A stretch of 40,221 nucleotides of DNA from NCBI GenBank assembly GCA_964609965.1, contig CAZSTS010000023.1, forward strand, positions 1 to 40,221, given 5' to 3'. Position 1 is the first letter of the stretch; each line of letters starts with the position of its first letter. The notes beneath the pieces are model-generated. The model saw nothing but the letters and a program-made list of their open reading frames with translations. It made no database searches and was not told where the DNA came from. This DNA comes from JAHJDR01 sp964609965 (GTDB lineage: Bacteria; UBA10199; JADGCS01). Below, one piece after another: positions 7,911 through 17,100 of this stretch. Both the position numbers and the translations under genes were made by a program.

Positions 7911-7943
7911 AATAAAAAGCCCAGTACCAGATGGTACTGGGCT
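7911..7943 (-). terminator. Intrinsic terminator between tsf and pyrH
   Basis: A perfect 12-bp inverted repeat, AGCCCAGTACCA (7918-7929) and TGGTACTGGGCT (7932-7943), is followed on the minus strand by TTTTATTT and then by the pyrH ATG at 7909. This is a strong rho-independent terminator shape for transcripts coming from rpsB-tsf. Its position against the pyrH start codon suggests attenuation of the downstream genes. Confidence 0.85.
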
Positions 7944-7950
7944 CCAAAAT

Positions 7951-8841
7951 TTACTGTGTCATTTTGGCGACTTCATCAACAAAGTCGTCTTTTCGTTTTT
8001 CGATCCCTTCACCAACACCATATCTAATAAATTGGATTACCTTGGCTTCTGGATCAACTTCTTTGAGATAATCTTGAACCTTCTGTTTGCCAGAAGAGTC
8101 TTTAACGTAGGCTTGCTGCATAAGAGACATTTCACCAGCAAACTTATCGAGTTTGCCAACAATGATTTTTTCTAAGATGTTTTCAGGCTTGCCAGAGGCT
8201 TTGAGTTGGTCCATTTGGAAAGCTTTTTCTTTATCTAAGATGTCTTTTGGAACATCTGTTTTATCAATGTATTGAGGTGACATAGCCGTGATTTGCATGG
8301 CAATATTTCTGATAACCTCATCATCAATATTTGAACCTGCTATTTCAATCAAAACAGCAATCTTGCCTCCAGAATGACTGTAAAAGCCAATCTTACCGCC
8401 TGCTTTTGCTTCCATGATTTCAAAGCGACGGAATGATAACTTTTCGCCAATCTTTGCAATACCATTGTTGATATGTTCTTCAACAGCGACATCGCCCTGT
8501 TTAAGAGCTAATGCGTCTTCTACCGTTTTTGGTTTATTCTCTAAAACGAGATTAACAAGGTTATTGCCCAATGCAATAAAATCATCATTTTTAGACACAA
8601 AATCAGTTTCACAATTAAGTTCTAAAATAACACCTTGTGAATCAGAAGTGTTGATGAAAACTAAGCCTTCGGCAGCAATACGACCGCCCTTTTTTACCGC
8701 TTTGGCTAAACCTTGTTTTCTGAGATAATCAATGGCTGCGTCAAAGTCTCCTTTGTTTTCCATAAGAGCCTTTTTGCAATCCATCATTCCTACGCCTGTT
8801 TTTTCACGAAGCGTTTTTACATCTTGTGCAGTTATACTCAT
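7951..8841 (-). CDS. tsf: Elongation factor Ts
   Basis: EF-Ts is the guanine nucleotide exchange factor for EF-Tu. The N-terminal UBA-like segment and signature LREKTGVGMMDCKKAL (about 11-26) are present. The core signature ELNCETDFVSKNDDF (about 74-88), with the TDFV that contacts EF-Tu, is intact. The length of 296 is normal. The start at 8841 is preceded by AAAGG. It follows rpsB by 124 bp and is followed by a strong terminator before pyrH, so rpsB-tsf may be transcribed at a higher level than the rest. Confidence 0.97.
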   Translation of the reverse strand: MSITAQDVKTLREKTGVGMMDCKKALMENKGDFDAAIDYLRKQGLAKAVKKGGRIAAEGLVFINTSDSQGVILELNCETDFVSKNDDFIALGNNLVNLVLENKPKTVEDALALKQGDVAVEEHINNGIAKIGEKLSFRRFEIMEAKAGGKIGFYSHSGGKIAVLIEIAGSNIDDEVIRNIAMQITAMSPQYIDKTDVPKDILDKEKAFQMDQLKASGKPENILEKIIVGKLDKFAGEMSLMQQAYVKDSSGKQKVQDYLKEVDPEAKVIQFIRYGVGEGIEKRKDDFVDEVAKMTQ

Positions 8842-8965
8842 GACTTAACCTTTCTCTTAACTAAACTTATAAAGGGTAAGGCCGTTTTCTGTAAACAAAC
8901 TTTGTTCAATGAGAAAAACAAGCCTTACCAGATTCATTCATTAATTCATAAAACAAATAATTGGC
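8842..8965 (-). other. rpsB-tsf intergenic region with a long inverted repeat
   Basis: GGTAAGGC (about 8876-8883) and GCCTTACC (about 8923-8930) form an eight-base inverted repeat with a loop of about 40 bases, in the leader of tsf. It could act as a weak attenuator or a processing site. No ORF was seen. Confidence 0.35.
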
Positions 8966-9910
8966 TTATGAATCAGCACCAGTTTTGTCTGCTGGCTTTT
9001 CGTCCTTAGCAGAGTCTTTTTCTTCAGCAGTATTAGTTGTTTTGACTTCGACTTTGGCTGAGTAGCCTTCTTTGGTGTCTTCACCTTGAGAGACCTGCTC
9101 TTTAACAGCCCTATCAATAAAAGCTGTCTTCTTACTGCTTGGTTCTGGAGCCTTAGCCACACGACTTCTTTTTGGAGCCGTCTTTTGAGTAGCATCTTTT
9201 TGTGCTTTTTGTTGTGCGAACACGTCAAAGTCTTTTTGACCAGTCACACAAGCATCGGCGATCTTGTTTGTAAAATAGATGATTGTTGAAATAGCATCAT
9301 CATTTGCTGGAATAACGTAATCAATGGGGTCTGGATCGCAGTTTGAATCAACCAAAGCTACGATAGGAATACCAAGCTTTTTTGATTCTTTAATAGCGAT
9401 CTTCTCATGATTAGGATCAATAACAAACACAGCACCAGGCGACTTTGAGAGTGATTTAATACCACCTAATGAAGCCTCGAGTTTGACAATCTTTCGATCT
9501 ACATCCAAAAGCTCTCTTTTTGTAAAGCCTTTGAAGTCATTGTTTTCGCGTCTGGTTTGGAAATCAATCAAACGATCAATACTCTTTTTAATCGTATTAA
9601 AATTTGTGAGCGTTCCGCCCATCCAACGATTATTGACATAATGCATTTCAGCTCGTTCAGCTTGTTCACGAACAACAGCCCGAGACTGCATTTTTGTTCC
9701 AACAAAAAGAACTTTTTTGCCAGAAGCTACGACAGACTCAATGAACTTAAGCGCATCATTAGCAAGTTCTTTTGTGCGTTGAAGATCAATGATATGCACA
9801 CCAGATCTTGCTCCATAAATATAGGGCCGCATCTTTGGATTCCATCTTTTAGTTTGATGTCCAAAATGAGCGCCTGCTTCCATCATTTCGGGGATTTGTA
9901 CTTCGATCAT
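8966..9910 (-). CDS. rpsB: 30S ribosomal protein S2 with long charged C-terminal tail
   Basis: S2 binds late to the 30S head, near S1. The sequence is canonical from MIEVQIPEMMEAGAHFGHQT through KMRPYIYGARSGVHIIDLQ and NNRWMGGTLTNFNTI to PGAVFVIDPNHEKIA and GIPIVALVDSNCDPD. The conserved body ends near residue 235. Residues of about 236-314 form a low-complexity Lys/Ala/Glu/Thr-rich tail, about 70 residues beyond the usual length. A strong AAAGGAGA ribosome site precedes ATG 9910. It is the first gene of the operon. Confidence 0.97.
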   Translation of the reverse strand: MIEVQIPEMMEAGAHFGHQTKRWNPKMRPYIYGARSGVHIIDLQRTKELANDALKFIESVVASGKKVLFVGTKMQSRAVVREQAERAEMHYVNNRWMGGTLTNFNTIKKSIDRLIDFQTRRENNDFKGFTKRELLDVDRKIVKLEASLGGIKSLSKSPGAVFVIDPNHEKIAIKESKKLGIPIVALVDSNCDPDPIDYVIPANDDAISTIIYFTNKIADACVTGQKDFDVFAQQKAQKDATQKTAPKRSRVAKAPEPSSKKTAFIDRAVKEQVSQGEDTKEGYSAKVEVKTTNTAEEKDSAKDEKPADKTGADS

Positions 9911-10183
9911 GATTCTCCTTTGGTTTCTTGGTATAAAAAAGACTAAAGAAATCTTGTTTTACCAACTTCCAACATAATTGCTTTTTTAGGACTGTGATTT
10001 TAGCCTTTAACCCCCATCATCCACTAAATGTGGGCAACCAGGAGGACAATTATGTCGTGTTTTGTACTAGTGATTATTTAATATTATTACCCAAGCTTAA
10101 AAAAACAAAAAGTCGGGTAAATCCATAATAACCTTAAAAAAAAGGTGACAGCTCGCTAACACACAGCTATTGCCTAAAGCAAC
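9911..10183. promoter_or_regulatory. Divergent intergenic region between rpsB and the TPR gene
   Basis: This spacer must hold the rpsB operon promoter (minus) and probably one for the TPR gene (plus). It is AT-rich, but I could not assign confident -35/-10 pairs. It contains a strong AGGAGG ribosome site at 10040-10045 followed by a nine-codon ORF at 10052-10081 (plus strand). Confidence 0.4.
10052..10081 (+). CDS. Possible nine-codon leader ORF with a strong ribosome site
   Basis: The sequence AGGAGGACAATT immediately precedes ATG at 10052, which opens a nine-codon frame (MSCFVLVII) ended by TAA. Such a strong Shine-Dalgarno is rare in this window. The peptide is hydrophobic. It lies about 150 bp upstream of the TPR protein gene. 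It could be a leader peptide, a tiny membrane peptide or chance. Confidence 0.25.
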   Translation: MSCFVLVII

Positions 10184-10234
10184 ATGAAATTATATAATAT
10201 AAGTACGTTTCCATGCCCAAAGAAAGCATACCCT

Positions 10235-11011
10235 ATGACAAGAACAAAACTTATCTTATTCTTTGTAATAATTGCATTTTTAGCTGTTTTTACTTCAATG
10301 CCAAAGCAGGCTCAGGCCGGTCTTGCCGGGCTAGATATTGAGGAATATGAAACCTCAAAACATGCTTCTAGCCAATGGAATGATCTCGTCAAACAGGGCA
10401 TCGAAGCCTATCATTCCGAGACTTATGACATCGCCCAAAATATGTTGTACAAGGCCTTTAATAAAGGTTGCAGGTCACCCATAGTGGTTTTCATGCTAGC
10501 CACAATTTTAGAATACCAACAATCATATTACTCTTCGTTAGAGTATTACAAGATGGCACAAAAGGGGTTTAAAAAATCCAATAAAAAGCATCGATTTAAC
10601 AGAACATTTAACGAAAACTATGGCCGAGCACTTTATAATAGTGGAAAAAAACAAGAAGCACTCCCCATTTTAAGAAAAGCCGCCAAAAAATCTAAAAGTT
10701 ACTGGTTGTTTAAGCTCTTAGGCATGCTCTCTTATGAACAAGGTGATACATTGAATGCTTTGTCCTATTTGGAACGAGCTGTGAGAGTTAAAAGCAAAGA
10801 AGTGACCAAAGCAGAACTCATTTTTGTCTACGGTCTGCTGGGAAAACTCTTTTTACACAAAGGCGAACAAGATGGTGCACACAGATACTATCAAAAAGTG
10901 ATTGATTTAGATCCCAACAATCCCGAAGCGAAAAAATTCATGGGTGTGATTCAAAAACAATATCAAAACCAAAAAATGCAAGAAGTGATGGAACATTTAA
11001 AGGATTCTTGA
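10235..11011 (+). CDS. Secreted tetratricopeptide-repeat protein
   Basis: I start this at ATG 10235, where a signal peptide begins (MTRTKLILFFVIIAFLAVF, cleavage after KQAQA). The upstream in-frame ATG at 10184 would put 17 unlikely residues in front. The mature protein (about 230 residues) is mostly TPR helices: GIEAYHSETYDIAQNMLYKA, YGRALYNSGKKQEALPILRK, LGMLSYEQGDTLNALSYLER, LGKLFLHKGEQDGAHRYYQK and VIDLDPNNPEAKKF, so five to six repeats. TPRs mediate protein-protein contacts, and the export signal puts this one in the periplasm or outer membrane. The partner is unknown. The nearby secreted S41 peptidase gene is on the same strand, 72 bp away across a repeat array, so the two may be co-expressed. 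Confidence 0.8.
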   Translation: MTRTKLILFFVIIAFLAVFTSMPKQAQAGLAGLDIEEYETSKHASSQWNDLVKQGIEAYHSETYDIAQNMLYKAFNKGCRSPIVVFMLATILEYQQSYYSSLEYYKMAQKGFKKSNKKHRFNRTFNENYGRALYNSGKKQEALPILRKAAKKSKSYWLFKLLGMLSYEQGDTLNALSYLERAVRVKSKEVTKAELIFVYGLLGKLFLHKGEQDGAHRYYQKVIDLDPNNPEAKKFMGVIQKQYQNQKMQEVMEHLKDS

Positions 11012-11023
11012 TTACAAACCGGG

Positions 11024-11079
11024 GTACCGATGAGCCGAAGTGCCGAAGAACAAGGCACGAGGAACTAGACACAAGGCCT
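11024..11079. repeat. Degenerate 7-8 bp word array between TPR and peptidase genes
   Basis: The gap after the TPR gene reads as imperfect eight-base words such as TGAGCCGA, AGTGCCGA, AGAACAAG, GCACGAGG, AACTAGAC and ACAAGGCC. It is more degenerate than the other arrays. It fills nearly the whole 72-bp gap up to the S41 peptidase start. Confidence 0.5.
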
Positions 11080-11083
11080 ATTA

Positions 11084-12397
11084 ATGAAAAAGAAACTCTC
11101 ACTCTTCATAATATTCTTTAGCCTAGTCTTTACCACCCCCACCTTCGCCCTGCAGAAAAAGGAATGTCTTAAGGATGTGAACTTCCTCATCAATACATTA
11201 GAAAAAAACTATGCCTATACTTGGCTTAAAAATATTGACTGGAATGAAATAAAAGAAAAATATATTCCCTTAGTTTCCCAAAACAAAACACGCCAAAAAC
11301 ATTACGCCCTCCTCACCAATATTCTTCAAGAGCTTCAAGACAGCCATTGCCTTCTTATTAATCCCGCCCAGTATAAGCGATTCAATTCTGGTTTCAAAAT
11401 TAAGGAAATAGAAGGCAGGTTTTTGGTCACTGCTGTGACAAAGAGATCACCAGCGTATAAAGCTGGTGTACGCAAAGGATTTGAATTAACGATGATCGGC
11501 GAAAGCCCTATCCCTGCCCTTTTGGAGGAATTCAGACGAAATATAATCGGTTCACCTCAGTGGACAAAGGCCTACAGTATAAATCTTCTTTCCACGATTA
11601 AAAAAGATCCCAAAGGCAATTATCTCCCAAGATCTTTTCATTTTAAAAATAAAAAAAATGAAGCTATTATCATCACCATCCAACCTCAAAACAAAACCGC
11701 GCTCATGGAGCGCTCTTATTGGAAATGGGAAGCAGAAACACCTATGGTTTGGCACCGCAAAATGAAAAACAACATTGGCTACATCAAGGTGAACGGATTT
11801 AGGTATAAAGAGGGGAAAAAAAGATCTGTGTCTGCTGCTTTTGGAAAAATCGTAAAAAAATACGCTGCAAAAAAAGCCAAAGCTCTCATCATAGATCTCA
11901 GAGATACAAACGGAGGGTATGGCGAAGAAGTGTGCAAAATGTTCAGCTACTTTGTGCCTGATGAGATTCTTCTTAGACAGACATGCTACCCAAAATCCAA
12001 AAATTGTATTGTTAAAAGCAGAAAAGATCTCATTCTCACACATAATTATAAAACTTATCCTGATCTTTTCACTTATGACGGACAAGTCGTGCTTTTGACA
12101 AATTCCTATTGCCGGTCGGGTTGCGATATGTTTGCTGCTGCCTTTAAGATGACAAAACGAGGTTATCTTATTGGACAGACTACTGCTGGAGCCGGTGGCA
12201 CAAGCAAATGTGAGCGCCTCCCTAGTGGCGCCCCTTTTTGTTACACAAATTGGCCTGTTGTTTTAGCTAATGGAAATGTAGTAGAAGGTGTAGGTGTAAA
12301 ACCAGATTTAAAACTTAAACAAAGTTTAAGGGATTTTACTAAAGGGCAAGACACGTTACTCAATGCAGCACTCAAGCATATTGAAATAAACAATTAA
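11084..12397 (+). CDS. Secreted S41-family peptidase (tricorn/IRBP-like)
   Basis: The 437-residue protein has a signal peptide (MKKKLSLFIIFFSLVFTTPTFA) and should act in the periplasm or outside. The N-terminal helical region contains ILQELQDSHCLLI, matching the LxDxH motif of S41 enzymes (His88). A PDZ-like segment follows (SPAYKAGVRKGFELTMIGES, about 118-137). The protease core runs from about 265 (GYIKVNGF, ALIIDLRDTNGGYG) to NSYCRSGCDMFAAAF, with the probable nucleophile Ser345. The region after it (LIGQTTAGAGG) has alanine where CtpA-type enzymes have the catalytic lysine. It therefore looks like the Ser/His tricorn type rather than Ser/Lys CtpA. The substrate is unknown. The stop is immediately followed by the next gene's ATG. 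Confidence 0.85.
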   Translation: MKKKLSLFIIFFSLVFTTPTFALQKKECLKDVNFLINTLEKNYAYTWLKNIDWNEIKEKYIPLVSQNKTRQKHYALLTNILQELQDSHCLLINPAQYKRFNSGFKIKEIEGRFLVTAVTKRSPAYKAGVRKGFELTMIGESPIPALLEEFRRNIIGSPQWTKAYSINLLSTIKKDPKGNYLPRSFHFKNKKNEAIIITIQPQNKTALMERSYWKWEAETPMVWHRKMKNNIGYIKVNGFRYKEGKKRSVSAAFGKIVKKYAAKKAKALIIDLRDTNGGYGEEVCKMFSYFVPDEILLRQTCYPKSKNCIVKSRKDLILTHNYKTYPDLFTYDGQVVLLTNSYCRSGCDMFAAAFKMTKRGYLIGQTTAGAGGTSKCERLPSGAPFCYTNWPVVLANGNVVEGVGVKPDLKLKQSLRDFTKGQDTLLNAALKHIEINN

Positions 12398-13318
12398 ATG
12401 AGACTCATTCATATTATATACTTTACCCTCGTAAGTCTTTTCTGGGGTTGTTCTTTTCTAGCGATTCGGATCGCTATAGCAGAATTCCCAACAAGCTTTG
12501 CTGCTTTTTTGCGCATTGCCATCTGTTTAATATTTCTCATTCCCTATCTTTACTTTTATAATAAGCGACGGAAGACAGAAACGGCAAAAAATCTTTGGAA
12601 ACTTCCCAAGAAAATCTGGCCTCAGTCAATGCTTTCTGGACTCTTTGTCATGGCCATCCCTTGGATCCTTTTGTTCTGGGGACAGAAATACGTGACCCCA
12701 GCGCTTGCAGCCATACTCAACAGCACAACACCTATTTTTGTGGCCGTGCTCATGCCTCTTCTGACACCGCAAGATAAATTAAGCTTAAGAAAATGGCTGG
12801 GTGTGATCGTAGGATTTATGGGCATCATCATTATTTTTGGACCAGAGCTTCATGCCAAGGAAATCTCATTTCATCTATGGGGTTTGATCGCGATTCTTTT
12901 CATGTCGATTTGTTATGCCATTGGCACGCTGTGGACACGTAAGCTGACAAAACATGCGGGAGTCGAAATTAATCTTTTCTACCAATGCTTAGGGGGAATG
13001 TTGCTTATTTCTCTCTACACTATTTTCTTTGAACCAGAACCCATTTCTTTCAACGTCTCATACAAAGCTATTTTGGCAGTGATCTATCTGGGAATCTTTA
13101 GTTCAGCTTTAGCATGGTTGATGTATTGTCGAATCTTAAGAGATGTTGGGAGTGTCCAAGCAGCAGCCATCACTTTCTGTGTCCCTGTCACAGCCATTAT
13201 TCTCGATGCTGTTTTCTTAAATAAAATACCCCTCAGTCACCAAGCCATTGGCGCCTGTCTCATTCTTCTCTCGGTTTTTATTATTAATCGGCAGAAGAAA
13301 AAACCATCTTACCTGTAA
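12398..13318 (+). CDS. EamA-family (DMT superfamily) membrane transporter
   Basis: The 306-residue protein has about ten hydrophobic segments in two five-helix EamA repeats. The N-terminal sequence (LVSLFWGCSFLAIRIAIAEF) and LNSTTPIFVAVLMPLL, with GVIVGFMGIIIIFGPEL after it, are typical of RhaT/RarD-like drug/metabolite exporters. The C-terminal repeat has GIFSSALAWLMYCRIL and PVTAIILDAVFLNK. The substrate cannot be read from sequence; relatives export amino acids or metabolites. Its ATG directly follows the peptidase TAA with no room for an independent Shine-Dalgarno, so coupling to the upstream gene is likely. Confidence 0.88.
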   Translation: MRLIHIIYFTLVSLFWGCSFLAIRIAIAEFPTSFAAFLRIAICLIFLIPYLYFYNKRRKTETAKNLWKLPKKIWPQSMLSGLFVMAIPWILLFWGQKYVTPALAAILNSTTPIFVAVLMPLLTPQDKLSLRKWLGVIVGFMGIIIIFGPELHAKEISFHLWGLIAILFMSICYAIGTLWTRKLTKHAGVEINLFYQCLGGMLLISLYTIFFEPEPISFNVSYKAILAVIYLGIFSSALAWLMYCRILRDVGSVQAAAITFCVPVTAIILDAVFLNKIPLSHQAIGACLILLSVFIINRQKKKPSYL

Positions 13319-13390
13319 CCAATCCTTAAGTGCTGAATTCAAGCAGGAAGTACCCCACTTAAGCATGAGCCATCATTATAATTCAGAAAA
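13319..13390. other. Inverted repeat downstream of the transporter gene
   Basis: CTTAAGTG (13325-13332) and CACTTAAG (13356-13363) form a perfect eight-base inverted repeat with a 23-base loop just past the transporter stop. There is no T-run, so it is only a possible transcript end. Confidence 0.35.
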
Positions 13391-13655
13391 AAAACCCAAA
13401 GGGTTTAAATAAAATAGCCCAGGGTTGAAAAAGCCTGAAAGGATTTTTCTACCCTGGGTTAACAACAAAAAAAACAGCCCCATTAATAATCCCAATTTAT
13501 TCCCTGAAAGGGATACATAATCAAAGCAAACATCCTATAGATCATTATTAAATCCTTTCAGGGTTAGGATTCTTTTAATTTATGAGACCCAGGGTGGCGG
13601 CCCATCTAAAGACAGGCCTTACCCTGGGCTAAATTATTGTGCCCTTTCAGGGCAA
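13391..13655 (-). mobile_element. Non-autonomous (MITE-like) relative of the RAYT element
   Basis: This 265-bp segment lacks any ORF but carries both ends of the transposase element at 27356-28060, in inverted orientation. Positions 13394-13459 match 27995-28060 almost base for base when reverse-complemented (ACCCAGGGTAGAAAAATCC, then a matching tail). Positions 13586-13653 match the element's left end (GCCCTGAAAGGGC, then AATAATTTAGCCCAGGGT). The interior instead holds two facing copies of the CCTGAAAGG...CATAAT motif that precedes the transposase gene (13503-13520 plus; about 13549-13571 minus). It is best read as a deletion derivative mobilised in trans. The remaining bases to 13788 hold nothing I recognise. 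Confidence 0.75.
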
Positions 13656-13788
13656 AGAAAAAATATCTTCTCTAGTAAAGCACTTGCTCTTTAAATTCAG
13701 CAAGACTTACCTCATGTACCCTCAGTACACAATAGAAGTCTTCGAAAATTGTTTTTAAGCCCTAGTTAGCATATCATTTTAGATTGAG

Positions 13789-14049
13789 ATGTTAAAAAAC
13801 CAAAAATACGCCACAGCTTCCCTTGTCTGTGCCCTTTTAACTTTTACAGGAGTGTTTTCTGCTATGACTTCTTTTGCCGCGATCATTACAGGCGTGATTG
13901 CCCTTAAAACCTCACCCAAAGAACATGTGGGCACCAGGGTCATGGCCTGGTTTGGGGTTGTGATTGGAATCTTATTTCTGATTATCGCAGCAGGTCTCGT
14001 TGCGTGGATCGTATACAGATGGACTGCAGGGGATGGGAGATGGTGTTAG
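13789..14049 (+). CDS. Small two-helix membrane protein, DUF4190-like
   Basis: The 86-residue protein has two hydrophobic helices (ASLVCALLTFTGVFSAMTSF extended, and VVIGILFLIIAAGLVAWIVY) around a short loop, ALKTSPKEHVGTRVMAW. The pattern of alanine-rich first helix, ITGVIALK and then a glycine-rich second helix matches small DUF4190-type proteins of unknown function in the inner membrane. The gene is isolated between the MITE-like element and the convergent giant gene. It has no strong ribosome site, though GATTGAG precedes the ATG. Confidence 0.6.
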   Translation: MLKNQKYATASLVCALLTFTGVFSAMTSFAAIITGVIALKTSPKEHVGTRVMAWFGVVIGILFLIIAAGLVAWIVYRWTAGDGRWC

Positions 14050-14106
14050 CCCCCTCACCCGGAGCTCTTGGGAGCAACAGCTACAGGAGGATTTTCTCAT
14101 TTTTTT

Positions 14107-17100
14107 TTAATCTCCACTCACATGAGCTACCATTGCCTCAAAAGTAGCCATTCCTTTTAAGACTTGCATATAAGGGAGCTGAATTCTCAAACCAGCTTCA
14201 TGCCAAGCGCTAAAAATATTTCTAATTGTCTCTGATAGATCTTTGTCATCACCAGAAAAACCATCCAACACAGGTTCTAAGCCTTCTGTAAAGCGATCTT
14301 CTGAACCTTTCTGTATTCTTTGTTCTGTCATCTCAGAAAGCGTTTTTGCCAAAGCGCCTACATCTTTCTCTCTTATCTGATCAATCATTCTGCCAAGCAA
14401 TCGACGCTCTCCAATATTAAGCTTACCCACCTGGCCAAAATCAATAATCCAGACCTTGCCCTCTTCATCAATAATAACATTTCCAGGCTGAAGATCTGAA
14501 TGAAACCAACCCTTCTTAAAATTATCAATAAGCCACTGTCTTATTTGTTGAGTAGCCTCTCTTCTTTGTCCTGCATCTGAAATTTCACTAATTTTTTTCC
14601 CATCAACAAAGTCCTGCACTAAAACACTCTCTGAATTCAAAGAAGCATATGCTTTGGGAACACCCATCCCCTCTGGAACACGTTTGGCCGCTCTTTCCTG
14701 ATTTTGAACCTCATTCAACAAATTCAACTCTTTATAAATCATGCCTATAAACAAACTAATCAGACGAATTGCCTCTCTAGCACCAGGAAGATCCTTTTGA
14801 TTAAGACTGATCAAATAGCGCACCTTACCAGCTCGATTGATGGACTCTTGCAACCGCGCCTTTTTTGTCGGTGTAGTGACTTTAACAACAATAGTCTTAC
14901 CATTGCTCAGGCGTGACTTATAACAATCGCCAATAGTTCCAGAGCCTAAAGGCTCGGCTTCAAGATTTGCAATAATGGCTTCAGCTTCTTTTTTATTCGT
15001 GATTTCTTTTCTGATAGTATCAATCACTTCACGACGGCTGCTCTTAGGCACATCACTTTGCAATTCTCTAAGCTCTCTTTGAATAAACTCAGGTACTTCA
15101 GACCAATAACTCAAAAACTGTCCTACTTTTTCTAACTTTGCTTCTTTTAAAAAAACACAAAGAGCTTTATCAGCCTCTGCTGGTTCCATTTTTTGAGATA
15201 AAGTATGCTGCTGGCCAGGATCTAGTTCTATGTAATACCTTGTGAGCATAAACTCTGTTAAAGGACCGCGACCTTTAAAAGCAGCTGGAAGATTGAGTTT
15301 TGCTCTATTAACCTTATCTTTTGCTTTCTCATAGAGCCGCATTGCCCCTAAAACAACACCTACCCTTTCTTCACGCCTCTGAACATTATCGAAGTCCCCA
15401 AAACTCTTGGCAGCTCTTTCCCATTGCCAGTGAGAAGTCCCTCTAACAATACGTCTATTGAACCATGGGACTCTATCTAATACATCTTGTGGACAAATGG
15501 CATTTCGGATTTGATCTTCTTTAAGTTTCTTTTTTCTGTTGGGATTAGTTAAACCAATAAGCAAGGGATAATCATGAGCATCGTGAACTTTTCTATAATA
15601 TTCATTAAAAATAATCCAATCCCACTTGCTATCAACCTCTGCCTCCCAATCTCCAAAACCCTCACCCTCTACATTGTAACTATTCTTTCTAAAATAACGG
15701 TAATCATTTACAAACTCACGGGCTTGTCTTGGCTCTTGGTCAAAACCTATCTGCACAAATGTATCACTGGGATGAATAAGCCGCTCCTTATCTCTATAAG
15801 CCGAATATTTATGTCCTCTGAGACGAACAGGCTGAATCATTTCATAAAACAACTCTTCTTTTTCTAGATGAGATCTTGCTTCTTGACCTAATTTTTTTTG
15901 ATGAGGAGAAATGACCCTTGCCTCAGCTAAGGCATCAAACACAAGACGACGTGTCTCTAATGAAAAATTCTGGTTCACAAGTAAGGCAAATAGGAATGTT
16001 TTTTTAGCGGCTGTTTCTGAATGATCTCCACAATCAAACCAAATGTGAAATAGTTTTTCAGCAAGAGCTGAACCAGGAACTGTTCCATTAGCTCTCTGCC
16101 AATCACGTGCCACCTCACCAAAAAAACCAGCACCCAAATCCGCTGCACTAACATACTCCCCATCACTCAACGAAGCTAAACGTCCTCGCAATTCTTTTCT
16201 GATGACTGCCTTAAGAGAAGGCGCCATTGTCGCCAAGGCCCCAACATCTCCTGCGGCTAAAGCGGCTCTATATTCCCCAATAACCGAAGCATCTGATGGA
16301 GGGGCTGGGACTTGTTGTCCTGTGAGAAAAAATACATCTTGTCTAGCACTTTGATAATCACCTGTATCACGTAGTCTCGCTAAAGACGCACTATTTGCCG
16401 GGTTCACAATAACTGGTGAGGCTACCCTGCCATAAACCCAGGACAATGAATTGATAACACCTTGTTCTTCTTGTCCTCCATGAATCAGATCTAAATAAAC
16501 ACTGATTTCTTGTAATCGACTGAGTAAGATAGCCTCAGCTTTAGGACAATCTGGATTACCCACAATATCAGAAAATGTTTCTAAACCACTAACAAGAGAA
16601 GCAAGCTCATGAGGCTCAGCAACAACAGTACTTGGCCTTGGTGTACCTATACTAATCAAATGAGCATACAATTCATCTTTCTTAGCTGCATCAATGGGAA
16701 GAGCTTTCAGAACATCGGATAATGAATTCCACGAATAATCACTAAACACTGTAAAGATAGAACCAGCTCTTACATACTGAACAAACGCATCAATACATAT
16801 TTTAGCCAGTGTATACAATGCTTCATCTACATAAGAAAAACGTGCCTTTATCTCATCGGTCATTAAGAATTCTAGAATCTCTAATATTGATCCCACGGAA
16901 TACAACTGCCTTTGATTTTTTACATCAGCTCTGACCGCTTGAACTGCTAAATCAAATTGCGATCTCCTCTGGTTAATCAAAGCCTTAAAAAAGGAGCTTA
17001 GATTACTTACACGAAACTCGAAGTTTTCCTGTTGCATCTTAGCAAAAAAATCTTTTTTAGATCCTCTTTGGACAGCAATCTCTTCTTGATAGTCTCTAGC

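Noticed and set aside
13391..13655. Possible CRISPR array because of repeated CCTGAAAGG/CCCAGGGT words
   Set aside because: The repeats are palindromic, irregularly spaced and match transposon ends; there are no regular spacers or cas genes.
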